This document shows, piece by piece, positions 1 through 5,575 of a DNA stretch of 5,895 nt. The position numbers and the translations under genes are program-made. How positions within the stretch are numbered: position 1 is the first letter of the stretch; every line of letters starts with the position of its first letter. Location: NCBI GenBank assembly GCA_002401295.1, contig NVSR01000082.1:1-5895 (forward strand). The letters are read 5' to 3'. This DNA comes from SAR324 cluster bacterium. GTDB lineage: Bacteria; SAR324; XYD2-FULL-50-16. The notes beneath the pieces were generated by a model. The model was not told the origin of the DNA and did not search any database. It was given only the letters and a program-made list of their open reading frames with translations.

Positions 1-42
1 AGGCATGCTATTCGCAAATGTCTATCCAAGAAAGGACTTTGA
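1..42 (+). CDS. C-terminal end of a probable ECF sigma factor (partial)
   Basis: Frame 1 is open from the window edge and ends at a TGA at 40-42. It encodes a basic tail, RHAIRKCLSKKGL. Short tails of the type R-x-A-x-(R/K)-x-C-L-x-K are typical of the last helix of ECF sigma factors (end of region 4). The next gene is a small zf-HC2 protein, the usual neighbour of such sigma factors, and this context is half of the argument. Only 13 codons are visible, and the other two forward frames are also open for about 18-20 codons, so the call is tentative. The 86-nt gap to the next start is longer than in a tightly coupled sigma/anti-sigma pair. Confidence 0.4.
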   Translation, partial: RHAIRKCLSKKGL

Positions 43-128
43 GAGAGGAGCTGTAATAAATTGAGATTTACAGCGTCTAAGAAATAAAGAGTGAGATTTT
101 ATCAGTTATTTGAAGTGAGGCAAAGTAT

Positions 129-395
129 ATGAAAATGAAATTAAATTGTGAGGAAATATCAGAATTGTTATCAGCGTCCTTAGATCGTCGTTTATCTTTA
201 GCTGAAAAACTCTCTTTGAGGTTGCATTGGGCGATGTGCAAGTTCTGTCGAGAATATAAGCGGCAAATGCTGATGATTCACCAAGCCTTATCCCACTGGA
301 AGAAAACAGCCCCCCAGTCAGAAGATCTACAGCTTTCCCTAAAAGCCAAGCAATCAATCAAAGATATCCTGCAAAACCAAGTCTCCGAAGGCTAA
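129..395 (+). CDS. Small zf-HC2 (anti-sigma-factor-like zinc-finger) protein
   Basis: This 88-residue protein has the zinc-binding anti-sigma signature: Cys7, then His33-x3-Cys37-x2-Cys40. The spacing matches the C-x(25)-H-x3-C-x2-C arrangement of the zf-HC2/ZAS family. Members bind an ECF sigma factor and release it on a stimulus; in redox-sensing members, loss of zinc or disulfide formation is the trigger. There is no transmembrane segment or signal peptide, so this is a soluble, single-domain version. After the finger the protein is a basic, amphipathic region (residues 41-88). The start at 129 is preceded by GTGAGG at 115-120, about 8 nt away; a second in-frame ATG at 135 is possible. The family assignment is firm. 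The role as anti-sigma for the gene ending at position 42 is inferred from gene order. Confidence 0.8.
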   Translation: MKMKLNCEEISELLSASLDRRLSLAEKLSLRLHWAMCKFCREYKRQMLMIHQALSHWKKTAPQSEDLQLSLKAKQSIKDILQNQVSEG

Positions 396-413
396 TAATA
401 CGTCTTTGTGTAG

Positions 414-438
414 GATGGGCAAAGCTTGCGTGCCCATC
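414..438. repeat. REP-like palindrome, copy 1
   Basis: Two perfect 8-base arms, gatgggca (414-421) and tgcccatc (431-438), flank a 9-base loop. The stretch 411-438 matches 2007-2034 at 21 of 28 positions without gaps, so this is one of two related elements in the window. Short palindromes built around TGGGCA...TGCCCA recur between genes in many proteobacterial genomes and behave as REP/MITE-like repeats. There is no T-run on either side, so a classic intrinsic terminator is unlikely, although the hairpin could still protect the 3' end of the upstream mRNA. Confidence 0.6.
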
Positions 439-489
439 AATAAGGTGGTCTCTAAATCCAAAGATAGTCTCAGTATTTAATACTCATGC

Positions 490-540
490 ATCTTGAGGAT
501 CTTGAGGATCTTGAGGATCTTGAGGATCTTGAGGATCTTA
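490..540. repeat. 9-nt tandem repeat (five full copies of cttgaggat)
   Basis: Five perfect, uninterrupted copies of cttgaggat occupy 492-536. The flanking bases at 490-491 (at) and 537-539 (ctt) continue the period. On the minus strand the array starts directly behind the TAA stop (540-538) of the TVP38-family gene. Read in that gene's frame, each unit would be Asp-Pro-Gln, with a TGA after the array. Perfect identity between units suggests recent expansion by slippage or unequal exchange, so copy number may vary between strains. It is a plain microsatellite-like array with no spacers and is not a CRISPR. Confidence 0.95.
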
Positions 541-1248
541 TGTATCAGGAGAGGTGGAAACCAAATCTTCTGCAGGTTTATTTTTTTTTACCAATTTCAT
601 CACTCCTTTGATGATCAAAGGAAATAATCCCAAGAGGGCAAAGGAAAGAAACATTTTGGGGCTGAGAATATCCTGCAAACTATTGATCTCTCCCAAAACA
701 GTCCCAGCATTCACATAAACAAAAGTCCCTGGCAGCATCCCGATTTGGCTGATGAAAAAATATTTCCACAGGGGCATGCGGGTCACTCCCATCAACAGAT
801 TGACGACGAAGAAAGGGAAAATTGGGAGTAATCTTAAAGAGAGCAGGTAGAGTACACCATCCTTTTCAATGCCTTCATTGATGACCTTCAAACGCTTCCC
901 ATATTTTTTCTGCAGGCTTTCACCCAATAGAACTCTTGCCATGAGAAAAGCCAAGGTTGCTCCAATCGTACTGGCAAAGGAAACAGCAATCACTCCGAAG
1001 AGGCGTCCGAAAATAGCTCCCCCCGCCAAGGTGAGAATCGTAGCACCGGGAAAAGATAAAGCTGTCGTAGTAACATACAAAACGAAATAAATGAGTAGAG
1101 CTGTAACGAGGTTCTCCTGGTAAAAGCTGGTGAGATGATCCTTATTCTCCTTCAAGCTCTCTAAGCTCAGATACTGTCCCGCATCAAAATAAAAAAAAGT
1201 GGCGACCAATGCCACCACGGCTCCCAAAACAGCAATTTTCTTACCCAT
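538..1248 (-). CDS. TVP38/TMEM64-family (DedA superfamily) inner-membrane protein
   Basis: The product is a 236-residue, multi-pass hydrophobic membrane protein of the VTT/SNARE-associated family (PF09335 type). An N-terminal transmembrane segment (about residues 6-23, numbered from the upstream ATG) and a short polar linker come first. The conserved core follows: FPGATILTLAGGAIFG (68-83), a small-residue-rich helix (88-107), RLLPIFPFFVVNLLMG (141-156) and GMLPGTFVYVNAG (172-184). A last helix (about 202-222) and a charged tail end the protein. DedA-superfamily proteins are implicated in membrane homeostasis and lipid or solute transport, but the substrate here cannot be read from sequence. 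Two ATGs lie close together (1254 and 1248). GGGAG at 1259-1255 abuts the first but is 6 nt from the second, so I chose 1248. The gene lies 3' of arsC on the same strand and may be co-transcribed. A tandem repeat begins immediately behind its stop. Confidence 0.9.
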   Translation of the reverse strand: MGKKIAVLGAVVALVATFFYFDAGQYLSLESLKENKDHLTSFYQENLVTALLIYFVLYVTTTALSFPGATILTLAGGAIFGRLFGVIAVSFASTIGATLAFLMARVLLGESLQKKYGKRLKVINEGIEKDGVLYLLSLRLLPIFPFFVVNLLMGVTRMPLWKYFFISQIGMLPGTFVYVNAGTVLGEINSLQDILSPKMFLSFALLGLFPLIIKGVMKLVKKNKPAEDLVSTSPDT

Positions 1249-1254
1249 AATCAT

Positions 1255-1259
1255 CTCCC
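1255..1259 (-). promoter_or_regulatory. Ribosome binding site that decides the TVP38-family start
   Basis: The minus-strand sequence reads GGGAG directly followed by ATG ATT ATG. The spacing is zero to the first ATG (1254-1252) and six bases to the second (1248-1246). Normal Shine-Dalgarno spacing therefore favours the second ATG and a protein two residues shorter than the longest reading. Confidence 0.6.
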
Positions 1260-1284
1260 GGGGCTAAAGTTTAAGTTTTTCTTC

Positions 1285-1302
1285 GCCGCCCTACGTGGCG
1301 GC
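1285..1302. other. GC-rich hairpin between arsC and the TVP38-family gene
   Basis: Perfect 6-base arms, gccgcc (1285-1290) and ggcggc (1297-1302), enclose a 6-base loop. On the minus strand, the direction of both neighbours, the stem is followed by GAAGAAAAAC rather than a T-run, so it does not look like a rho-independent terminator. It could be an intercistronic stem that stabilises the arsC part of the transcript or partly lowers downstream expression. On the plus strand it is followed by ctttct, but no plus-strand gene ends here. Confidence 0.5.
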
Positions 1303-1316
1303 CTTTCTGCAGGATA

Positions 1317-1760
1317 CTAACGAATAGTTTGTCCAAGATTTTCCAGAACCCAGTCCTTAATCTCGTCCCGAACCCGGCGATAATGGTTGAGTGCTCCAAC
1401 TTCTGTTTCTTCAGCTTCAGCTAAGAAAGGAGGATCGTCAAATCTCCGGTGCAAAAGGTGAGTTGTTCCCGGAAAACTGGGGCAATGCTGTCTGGCATGA
1501 TCACAAACAGTGATCACATAGTCAAAATGTTGATCAGAAAAGGAATCCAGACTGTTTGACTCTTGCTTGGAAATATCAATACCCGCCTCTTGCATGACAT
1601 AAACAGCATGAGGGTTAATCCCCTGAGCCTTCAAACCGGCTGAATAAACTTCCAACTGATTGCCCAATAAATGTTGAGCCCACCCCTCTGCCATCTGACT
1701 GCGACAGGAATTACCAGTACAAACAAAAAGAACCTTACTCTTCTCTTGACCAAGCTGCAT
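1317..1760 (-). CDS. arsC: Arsenate reductase, thioredoxin-coupled (LMW-phosphatase fold)
   Basis: This cytoplasmic enzyme reduces arsenate to arsenite; the arsenite is then normally exported by ArsB or Acr3. The protein is 147 residues, close to the family's usual 130-145. The N-terminal anion-binding P-loop is Cys14-TGNSC-Arg20 followed by Ser21 (the C-x5-R-S motif of low-molecular-weight tyrosine phosphatases). The redox pair is Cys86 and Cys93, seven residues apart, as in the Cys82/Cys89 pair of Staphylococcus aureus ArsC. Asp109-Pro-Pro supplies the general acid of the phosphatase fold. All three catalytic cysteines being present favours arsenate reductase over a plain tyrosine phosphatase, and the thioredoxin-recycled type over the glutaredoxin type. 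The start is supported by a strong AAAGGAGG about 5 nt upstream. No arsR, arsB or acr3 lies in the window; the TVP38-family gene follows 68 nt after its stop. Confidence 0.93.
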   Translation of the reverse strand: MQLGQEKSKVLFVCTGNSCRSQMAEGWAQHLLGNQLEVYSAGLKAQGINPHAVYVMQEAGIDISKQESNSLDSFSDQHFDYVITVCDHARQHCPSFPGTTHLLHRRFDDPPFLAEAEETEVGALNHYRRVRDEIKDWVLENLGQTIR

Positions 1761-1818
1761 ATTCTCCTCCTTTTGAAGTTATGGTGATATTTTTCCTGGA
1801 CACCGTTCTCCTTCTGGC

Positions 1819-1831
1819 TGCGAGTCTCGCA
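1819..1831. promoter_or_regulatory. Short palindrome in the arsC leader
   Basis: TGCGAGTCTCGCA is a perfect 6-base inverted repeat around a single central T. It lies about 60 nt upstream of the arsC start and overlaps by two bases the longer dyad at 1830-1848. It could be half of a composite operator or part of a leader hairpin. No regulator gene is visible nearby to pair it with. Confidence 0.4.
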
Positions 1832-1848
1832 ATTCAGTGGTTGAATTG
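1830..1848. promoter_or_regulatory. Possible operator dyad upstream of arsC
   Basis: Perfect 7-base arms caattca (1830-1836) and tgaattg (1842-1848) flank a 5-base spacer, about 70-88 nt upstream of the arsC start. The size and symmetry suit a dimeric repressor, and arsenic genes are commonly controlled by ArsR-family dimers on such sites. The eight bases aattcagt (1831-1838) recur inverted at 1924-1931. The ArsR link is inference from gene context only, since no arsR is in the window. The dyad could equally form an RNA hairpin in the leader. Confidence 0.4.
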
Positions 1849-2006
1849 ACAAACTGTTAGCTGGAAAATGAAGGGCCCTTTTTCCTGATTTTTCTATTAG
1901 CTTTGCTGCCGTAACTGGCAATTACTGAATTAGACGACAAGCATTCAAAATTATTACAGTTTTTTTTTGCTGAATCAAAATGTTTTTCCTTTAAGACGTT
2001 AGGCCG

Positions 2007-2034
2007 CAGGGTAGGCAAAGCATCTGTACCCATC
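2007..2034. repeat. REP-like element, degenerate copy 2
   Basis: This stretch aligns without gaps to 411-438 at 21 of 28 positions and shares the block ggcaaagc and the end cccatc. Its stem is weaker: the equivalent pairs contain mismatches, but a shifted pairing gggta (2009-2013) with taccc (2027-2031) restores five pairs. It therefore reads as a decayed or diverged member of the same dispersed repeat family. Confidence 0.5.
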
Positions 2035-2175
2035 CATCTTCGTCTTTCACTTAAACCTATTCTTTTCCTTTACCCAATCCTGAGATATGATGGACTACTA
2101 AACAATTTTCCAGATCTAAGGGAACTGCAATGAAATATTCCCCATAGAAAAATACTCTCAGCAAGGAGCTTCATA

Positions 2176-2652
2176 ATGGATGAGCAAGCAAAAAAAGGAA
2201 TATTAAGAATGATTCCTTACGGTCTGTATGTTTTGGGAACAAAAAATGGAGATGAAATCAATGTTACTACAGTTAATTGGATAACCCAATCTTCCTTCGA
2301 GCCACCCTTAATTGTGCTGGCTGTTCGAGGGGACAGTAAAACTCATGAATTACTGAAAGCATCGGGTGATTTTTCTCTGAGTTTTCTCAAGACAGGACAG
2401 AAAAAACTGGCTTTTTCCTTCTTCAAACGCGTGAAGCCCGAGCAGGGAAAGTTTGCTGGCTTCTCCTATTCCCTGGCGGAAAACGGTTGTCCCGTTATGG
2501 ATGATGCGGCCGGTTTCATTGCGGGAAAGGTAGTTAAGCTGATAGAGCAGGGGGACCATTCCGTAGTCATCGCGGAAATTAAAGAAGCGCTTCAGTCTGA
2601 AGAAGCGAAAATAATGACTTTGGCGGAAACAGGAGCCAAATACGGTGGTTGA
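2176..2652 (+). CDS. Flavin-reductase-like FMN-binding split-barrel protein
   Basis: The product is 158 residues, the usual size for a single flavin-reductase-like domain. The N-terminal strand pair GLYVLGTKNGDEINVTTVNW (16-35) is followed by ITQSSFEPPLIVLAVR (36-51), the segment that contacts FMN phosphate in this fold. Later come SGDFSLSFL (63-71), the GCPVM element (104-108) and GDHSVVIAEI (126-135), a hallmark of the family. The C-terminal LAETGAKYGG matches the family's typical ending. Such proteins bind FMN and act as NAD(P)H:flavin oxidoreductases, or as electron-transfer partners to monooxygenases or rubredoxin-like proteins; no partner is visible here. There is no signal peptide, so it is cytoplasmic. 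The start is backed by AAGGAG at 2163-2168, 7 nt upstream. The next gene on the strand begins 93 bp downstream, so co-transcription is possible but not evident. Confidence 0.88.
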   Translation: MDEQAKKGILRMIPYGLYVLGTKNGDEINVTTVNWITQSSFEPPLIVLAVRGDSKTHELLKASGDFSLSFLKTGQKKLAFSFFKRVKPEQGKFAGFSYSLAENGCPVMDDAAGFIAGKVVKLIEQGDHSVVIAEIKEALQSEEAKIMTLAETGAKYGG

Positions 2653-2745
2653 TTGACTTCAATGGTTATTTTATCACCCACTCGTGTTTGACACTTGTCC
2701 TCGAGTAACTACAAAAAATAATAATTATAATGGAGGAGAGTCGCC

Positions 2746-3513
2746 ATGCTTGGTGCAATTGCGGGAGATGTAATCGGTTCCGTCTACGAAGAATTTCCCA
2801 TAAAAACAAAACATTTCCCTTTGTTCGGTGAATACTCAACCTTTACGGATGATACGGTTTTAACCGTAGCCGTGGCCCATGCCATTTTGAATAATGAAAA
2901 TTATGGCAATACCATTAAGAGTTTCGGACAGCGTTATCCCGATGCGGGTTATGGTATGTCCTTTTATGAGTGGATGTTTTCCCCGTCCATGGAGCCTTAC
3001 AATAGTTGGGGGAATGGTTCTGCCATGAGGGTGAGTTCTATCGGATTCTTGTTTGACTCTGTGGATTCTGTGCTGCTGGAGGCCAAAAAAAGCGCGGAAG
3101 TCACTCACAACCATCCTGAAGGAGTCAAAGGAGCACAGGCCACGGCTCTGGCTGTTTACCTGGCCAGAACAGGAGCCAGCAAAGATACCATCCGTAGTGA
3201 AATGCAAAAACGTTTTGGTTATTGGATGGATCGTACCCTGCGGGAAATCCGTCCAGAATACAATTTTACGGTTTCCTGCCAGGGTTCCGTCCCCGAAGCC
3301 ATCATTGCTTTTTTAGAATCACGAGATTTTGAATCAGCCATCCGCAACGCAATCTCCCTGGGAGGCGACAGCGATACCATGGCCAGCATCGCCGGAGGCA
3401 TCGCTCAAGCCTTCTACGGCGGCGTACCCGATGATATCAGGCAAAAAGTAATATCTTGCTTGCCCAAAGAATTTGAAAAAGTCCTGTATGCCTTTGAGGA
3501 CAGAATTAAGTAA
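2746..3513 (+). CDS. ADP-ribosylglycohydrolase (DraG/ARH family)
   Basis: This 255-residue protein belongs to the all-helical, dinuclear-magnesium hydrolases that remove ADP-ribose from arginine or other acceptors. The metal-binding motifs are all present: GAIAGDVIGSVYE near the N-terminus (3-15), Thr34-Asp35-Asp36-Thr37 in FTDDTVLT, GNGSAMRVS (89-97), THNHPEGVKGA (120-130) and GGDSDTMASIAGGIAQAFYG (206-225), with the Asp208/Asp210/Thr211 ligands. An intact active site implies a working enzyme. It is somewhat shorter than the roughly 290-residue nitrogenase-regulating DraG. No draT or nif gene is nearby, so a nitrogenase role is not supported; substrate options include ADP-ribosylated proteins, nucleic acids or small molecules. 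The start is supported by GGAGGAG at 2732-2738, 7 nt upstream. It ends 41 bp from the convergent kinase gene. Confidence 0.93.
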   Translation: MLGAIAGDVIGSVYEEFPIKTKHFPLFGEYSTFTDDTVLTVAVAHAILNNENYGNTIKSFGQRYPDAGYGMSFYEWMFSPSMEPYNSWGNGSAMRVSSIGFLFDSVDSVLLEAKKSAEVTHNHPEGVKGAQATALAVYLARTGASKDTIRSEMQKRFGYWMDRTLREIRPEYNFTVSCQGSVPEAIIAFLESRDFESAIRNAISLGGDSDTMASIAGGIAQAFYGGVPDDIRQKVISCLPKEFEKVLYAFEDRIK

Positions 3514-3554
3514 ATCAAGAGCAAAAAATCTTATATAGAAGGATTCGTGGTTCT

Positions 3555-5567
3555 TCAATTTTGTGATTGGCATGGTAAAGTCAGCGTGAAGGATGCGCCT
3601 TTTCCGATGCCCTCACTTTGAACCTCAATCCTTCCATTCATTTCCTGCATGTATATGGCTGAGGTATGTAGACCAAATCCATGACCACCCCGTTTAGTGG
3701 TATACCCGTAAGCAAAAATGTTACTGAGTTCCTCCTTTAAGATACCCTGGCCATTGTCTTGTATTTTAATAAAGCTCTCCCCTTCAGGAGTTTTATCGAT
3801 TTCAATGATGATTTGCCTGTTTTCAGGTGCATTACCTTGTAGCGCGTCTTTTGCGTTGTTTAAGAGATTGATTAAAATATGTATTAATTTTGATCGTTGG
3901 ATCGTAATGGGAGGAATAGCCCTATAATTTTTTATGATTTTAATTTTGTAGGTAGAAAAAGAGTTTAGCTGCAATAACAAACTGTCATCCACAACTTGAT
4001 GGAGAATCTCTTCTTCTTCCAGTCGAACTGAAACGGCGTATTCTTGCTGGGTGCGTATAACTTCCTTGATAAGATCAACCAGTCTGTTGATTGTTTCACT
4101 TTCTTTGATTAATAATTCTTGTTCTCCCATGAAAACCTTACCTAGTTCATTGTAAAAATTAGGTATTTGTTTTCCCTTGATATCTTGGGTTAGAAACTCC
4201 CCAAGATTGTTACGATTAGAATCCAGCATTTGGTTGACCCGGATAAAGGAAGGCAGTTCAGAATCCTTCAAGGATCTGGTGATCATCTCGGAAGACACAC
4301 TCAAACTATTGAGGGTATTTCCTACGTTATGCAAAATACCTGAGGCTATCTCCGCCATTCCTGCTTGTTGGGCAGATTGAATGAGTTTTTGCTGCATCTT
4401 CTTTATCTTCTTCGTTCGTTCTTCGACCCGTCTTTCAAGTTCATCTTCCGTAGCTTTCTGTTCCGTAATATCGTCAATATTAGCAATACGATATTTTACC
4501 TTTCCTAAAGGATCTTTTACCGTTGTAAGCATGATACTAACAGGGAAAATACTTCCATCCTTTCTGATTTGCTTCGACTCGTAATGATGATGCTCTTTTT
4601 TATTGGAGGAATGCATATAATCAGGAATATTGGGCCTTGCTTCAGGGGCATATACCTCCTCAAGATGTTTTCCGATCAGTTCTTCGGTAGTATATCCCAT
4701 CATTTTGGCAAAAGCGGGATTCACTATTTTGATATAGGGTGTATCCGAGTCACCCACCACAATGGGTTGTCCCGTAAGTTTAAAAATGTCCTCCCATTGG
4801 AGTATGGTCTCATCTGCTTTTTTGCGTTCATAAATTTCATTTTGTAGAGAATCGTGAGATCGTCTCAATCGCTCGATCATTCTTCCGAAAGATTGGGATA
4901 AATGTCCGGTTTCATCATTTCGATCTTCTTCAATTTGAAAATCAAAATTATCCCCCCTAATCTGTTCCACTTTTTCTTTCAAATTTTTTATGGGAACTGC
5001 GATAGATCTATTCACTAAAAATGAATTAATGGTGATCAAAAAAGCAATCAGTGTGACCAAAACAATGATGCCCAGGCCGGATTCATATTGAATGGATCTC
5101 ATCTCCTGATGCCTAATTTGCTTAAGATGTCCGGCACTGGAAATCATGCTATGAAGTCTGGCCAGAATCTGTCCTTCTTGAATCTCTATAAACTCAGTTC
5201 CCAGAAGCTCCCCCTTCGACTCCCTGCTGAGATCCTTGAAAAGAATTCCAAGTTTTTTGTAGTTGCCTTTAATCTCCTCTACCAGGGATTTTTCTGACTC
5301 ACTGAAGAACATGATATTGGAGATGAGTCCTGCAAAAGACTCATACCTCATGTTCCATTGATCGATCATTTGCTGCCGAGGATGCCTGATATAATTTTGA
5401 GTCAATAAATTGATTTCAAATATTCCCTCAATCAATTCCTCCACAGCTGTATTCTTTTGAGTCGATTTACTAACCTCCAATGCAACAAACCATAATATTC
5501 CCCCGACAATGAGAACAAGAAATAATGAAAATATTGTGTTTAGGTGCAGTTTAGTTGAGATGTTCAT
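3555..5567 (-). CDS. Membrane sensor histidine kinase (TM-helical sensor-TM-HAMP-PAS-HK)
   Basis: The product is 670 residues. TM1 (about 9-31) and TM2 (about 164-186) enclose a helical extracytoplasmic segment of roughly 130 residues. HAMP follows (about 187-240), then a PAS domain (about 252-368, with VNPAFAKMMGYTTEELIG and a C-terminal DITEQK). A coiled coil (369-402) leads to the phospho-acceptor His413 in GILHNVGNTLNSL. The catalytic domain shows the N-box (Asn567, Asn571), G1 Asp604-NGQG, the F-box around Phe618 and G2 GGHGFGL (627-633). All ATP-binding motifs are intact, but no receiver domain is attached. The DHp-to-N-box distance (about 150 residues) is long, and the H-box has Asn in place of the usual acidic residue after His. 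The ATG lies 8 nt after the stop of the binding-protein gene and has no clear Shine-Dalgarno, which suggests translational coupling. No cognate response regulator lies in the window. Confidence 0.93.
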   Translation of the reverse strand: MNISTKLHLNTIFSLFLVLIVGGILWFVALEVSKSTQKNTAVEELIEGIFEINLLTQNYIRHPRQQMIDQWNMRYESFAGLISNIMFFSESEKSLVEEIKGNYKKLGILFKDLSRESKGELLGTEFIEIQEGQILARLHSMISSAGHLKQIRHQEMRSIQYESGLGIIVLVTLIAFLITINSFLVNRSIAVPIKNLKEKVEQIRGDNFDFQIEEDRNDETGHLSQSFGRMIERLRRSHDSLQNEIYERKKADETILQWEDIFKLTGQPIVVGDSDTPYIKIVNPAFAKMMGYTTEELIGKHLEEVYAPEARPNIPDYMHSSNKKEHHHYESKQIRKDGSIFPVSIMLTTVKDPLGKVKYRIANIDDITEQKATEDELERRVEERTKKIKKMQQKLIQSAQQAGMAEIASGILHNVGNTLNSLSVSSEMITRSLKDSELPSFIRVNQMLDSNRNNLGEFLTQDIKGKQIPNFYNELGKVFMGEQELLIKESETINRLVDLIKEVIRTQQEYAVSVRLEEEEILHQVVDDSLLLQLNSFSTYKIKIIKNYRAIPPITIQRSKLIHILINLLNNAKDALQGNAPENRQIIIEIDKTPEGESFIKIQDNGQGILKEELSNIFAYGYTTKRGGHGFGLHTSAIYMQEMNGRIEVQSEGIGKGASFTLTLPCQSQN

Positions 5568-5575
5568 GAATCAGG

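Larger units (their letters stand above)
1761..2175. other. Divergent intergenic region between arsC and the flavin-reductase gene
   Basis: No convincing gene is found in these 415 bases. The stretch serves as the leader for both outward-facing genes. The arsC side carries the strong Shine-Dalgarno and two adjacent dyads (1819-1848), plus the palindrome AAGGGCCCTT at 1871-1880. The middle is AT-rich, with a T-run at 1961-1968 (aacagt-like flank, tttttttt). A degenerate REP-like element lies at 2007-2034. The right side carries the AAGGAG of the flavin-reductase gene at 2163-2168. I could not identify a sigma-70 promoter with good boxes at normal spacing in either direction, although promoters for both genes must lie here or further out. 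Confidence 0.6.

Noticed and set aside
490..540. CRISPR array
   Set aside because: The repeats are 9 nt, directly adjacent and without spacers, so this is a simple tandem repeat.
869..1090. 73-codon plus-strand frame inside the TVP38-family gene
   Set aside because: It is antisense to a well-supported membrane protein, has a basic composition without a family, and lacks a ribosome binding site.
1631..1921. 96-codon open frame on the minus strand overlapping the start of arsC
   Set aside because: It overlaps the conserved P-loop region of arsC in another frame, its product has low-complexity basic and hydrophobic runs with no recognisable family, and it lacks a good Shine-Dalgarno.
2688..2731. 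TTGACA (2688-2693) with TATAAT (2726-2731) as a promoter for the ADP-ribosylglycohydrolase gene
   Set aside because: The boxes are 32 bases apart, far beyond 16-18. A start point from that TATAAT would fall inside the Shine-Dalgarno. No proper -10 lies 17 bases from the TTGACA.
2860..3207. 115-codon open frame on the minus strand inside the hydrolase gene
   Set aside because: It is a shadow of a gene with all conserved DraG motifs on the other strand, and its product resembles nothing.
3514..3554. Bidirectional terminator between the convergent hydrolase and kinase genes
   Set aside because: Only a 4-base gaag/cttc pairing can be drawn and no T-run follows on either strand.
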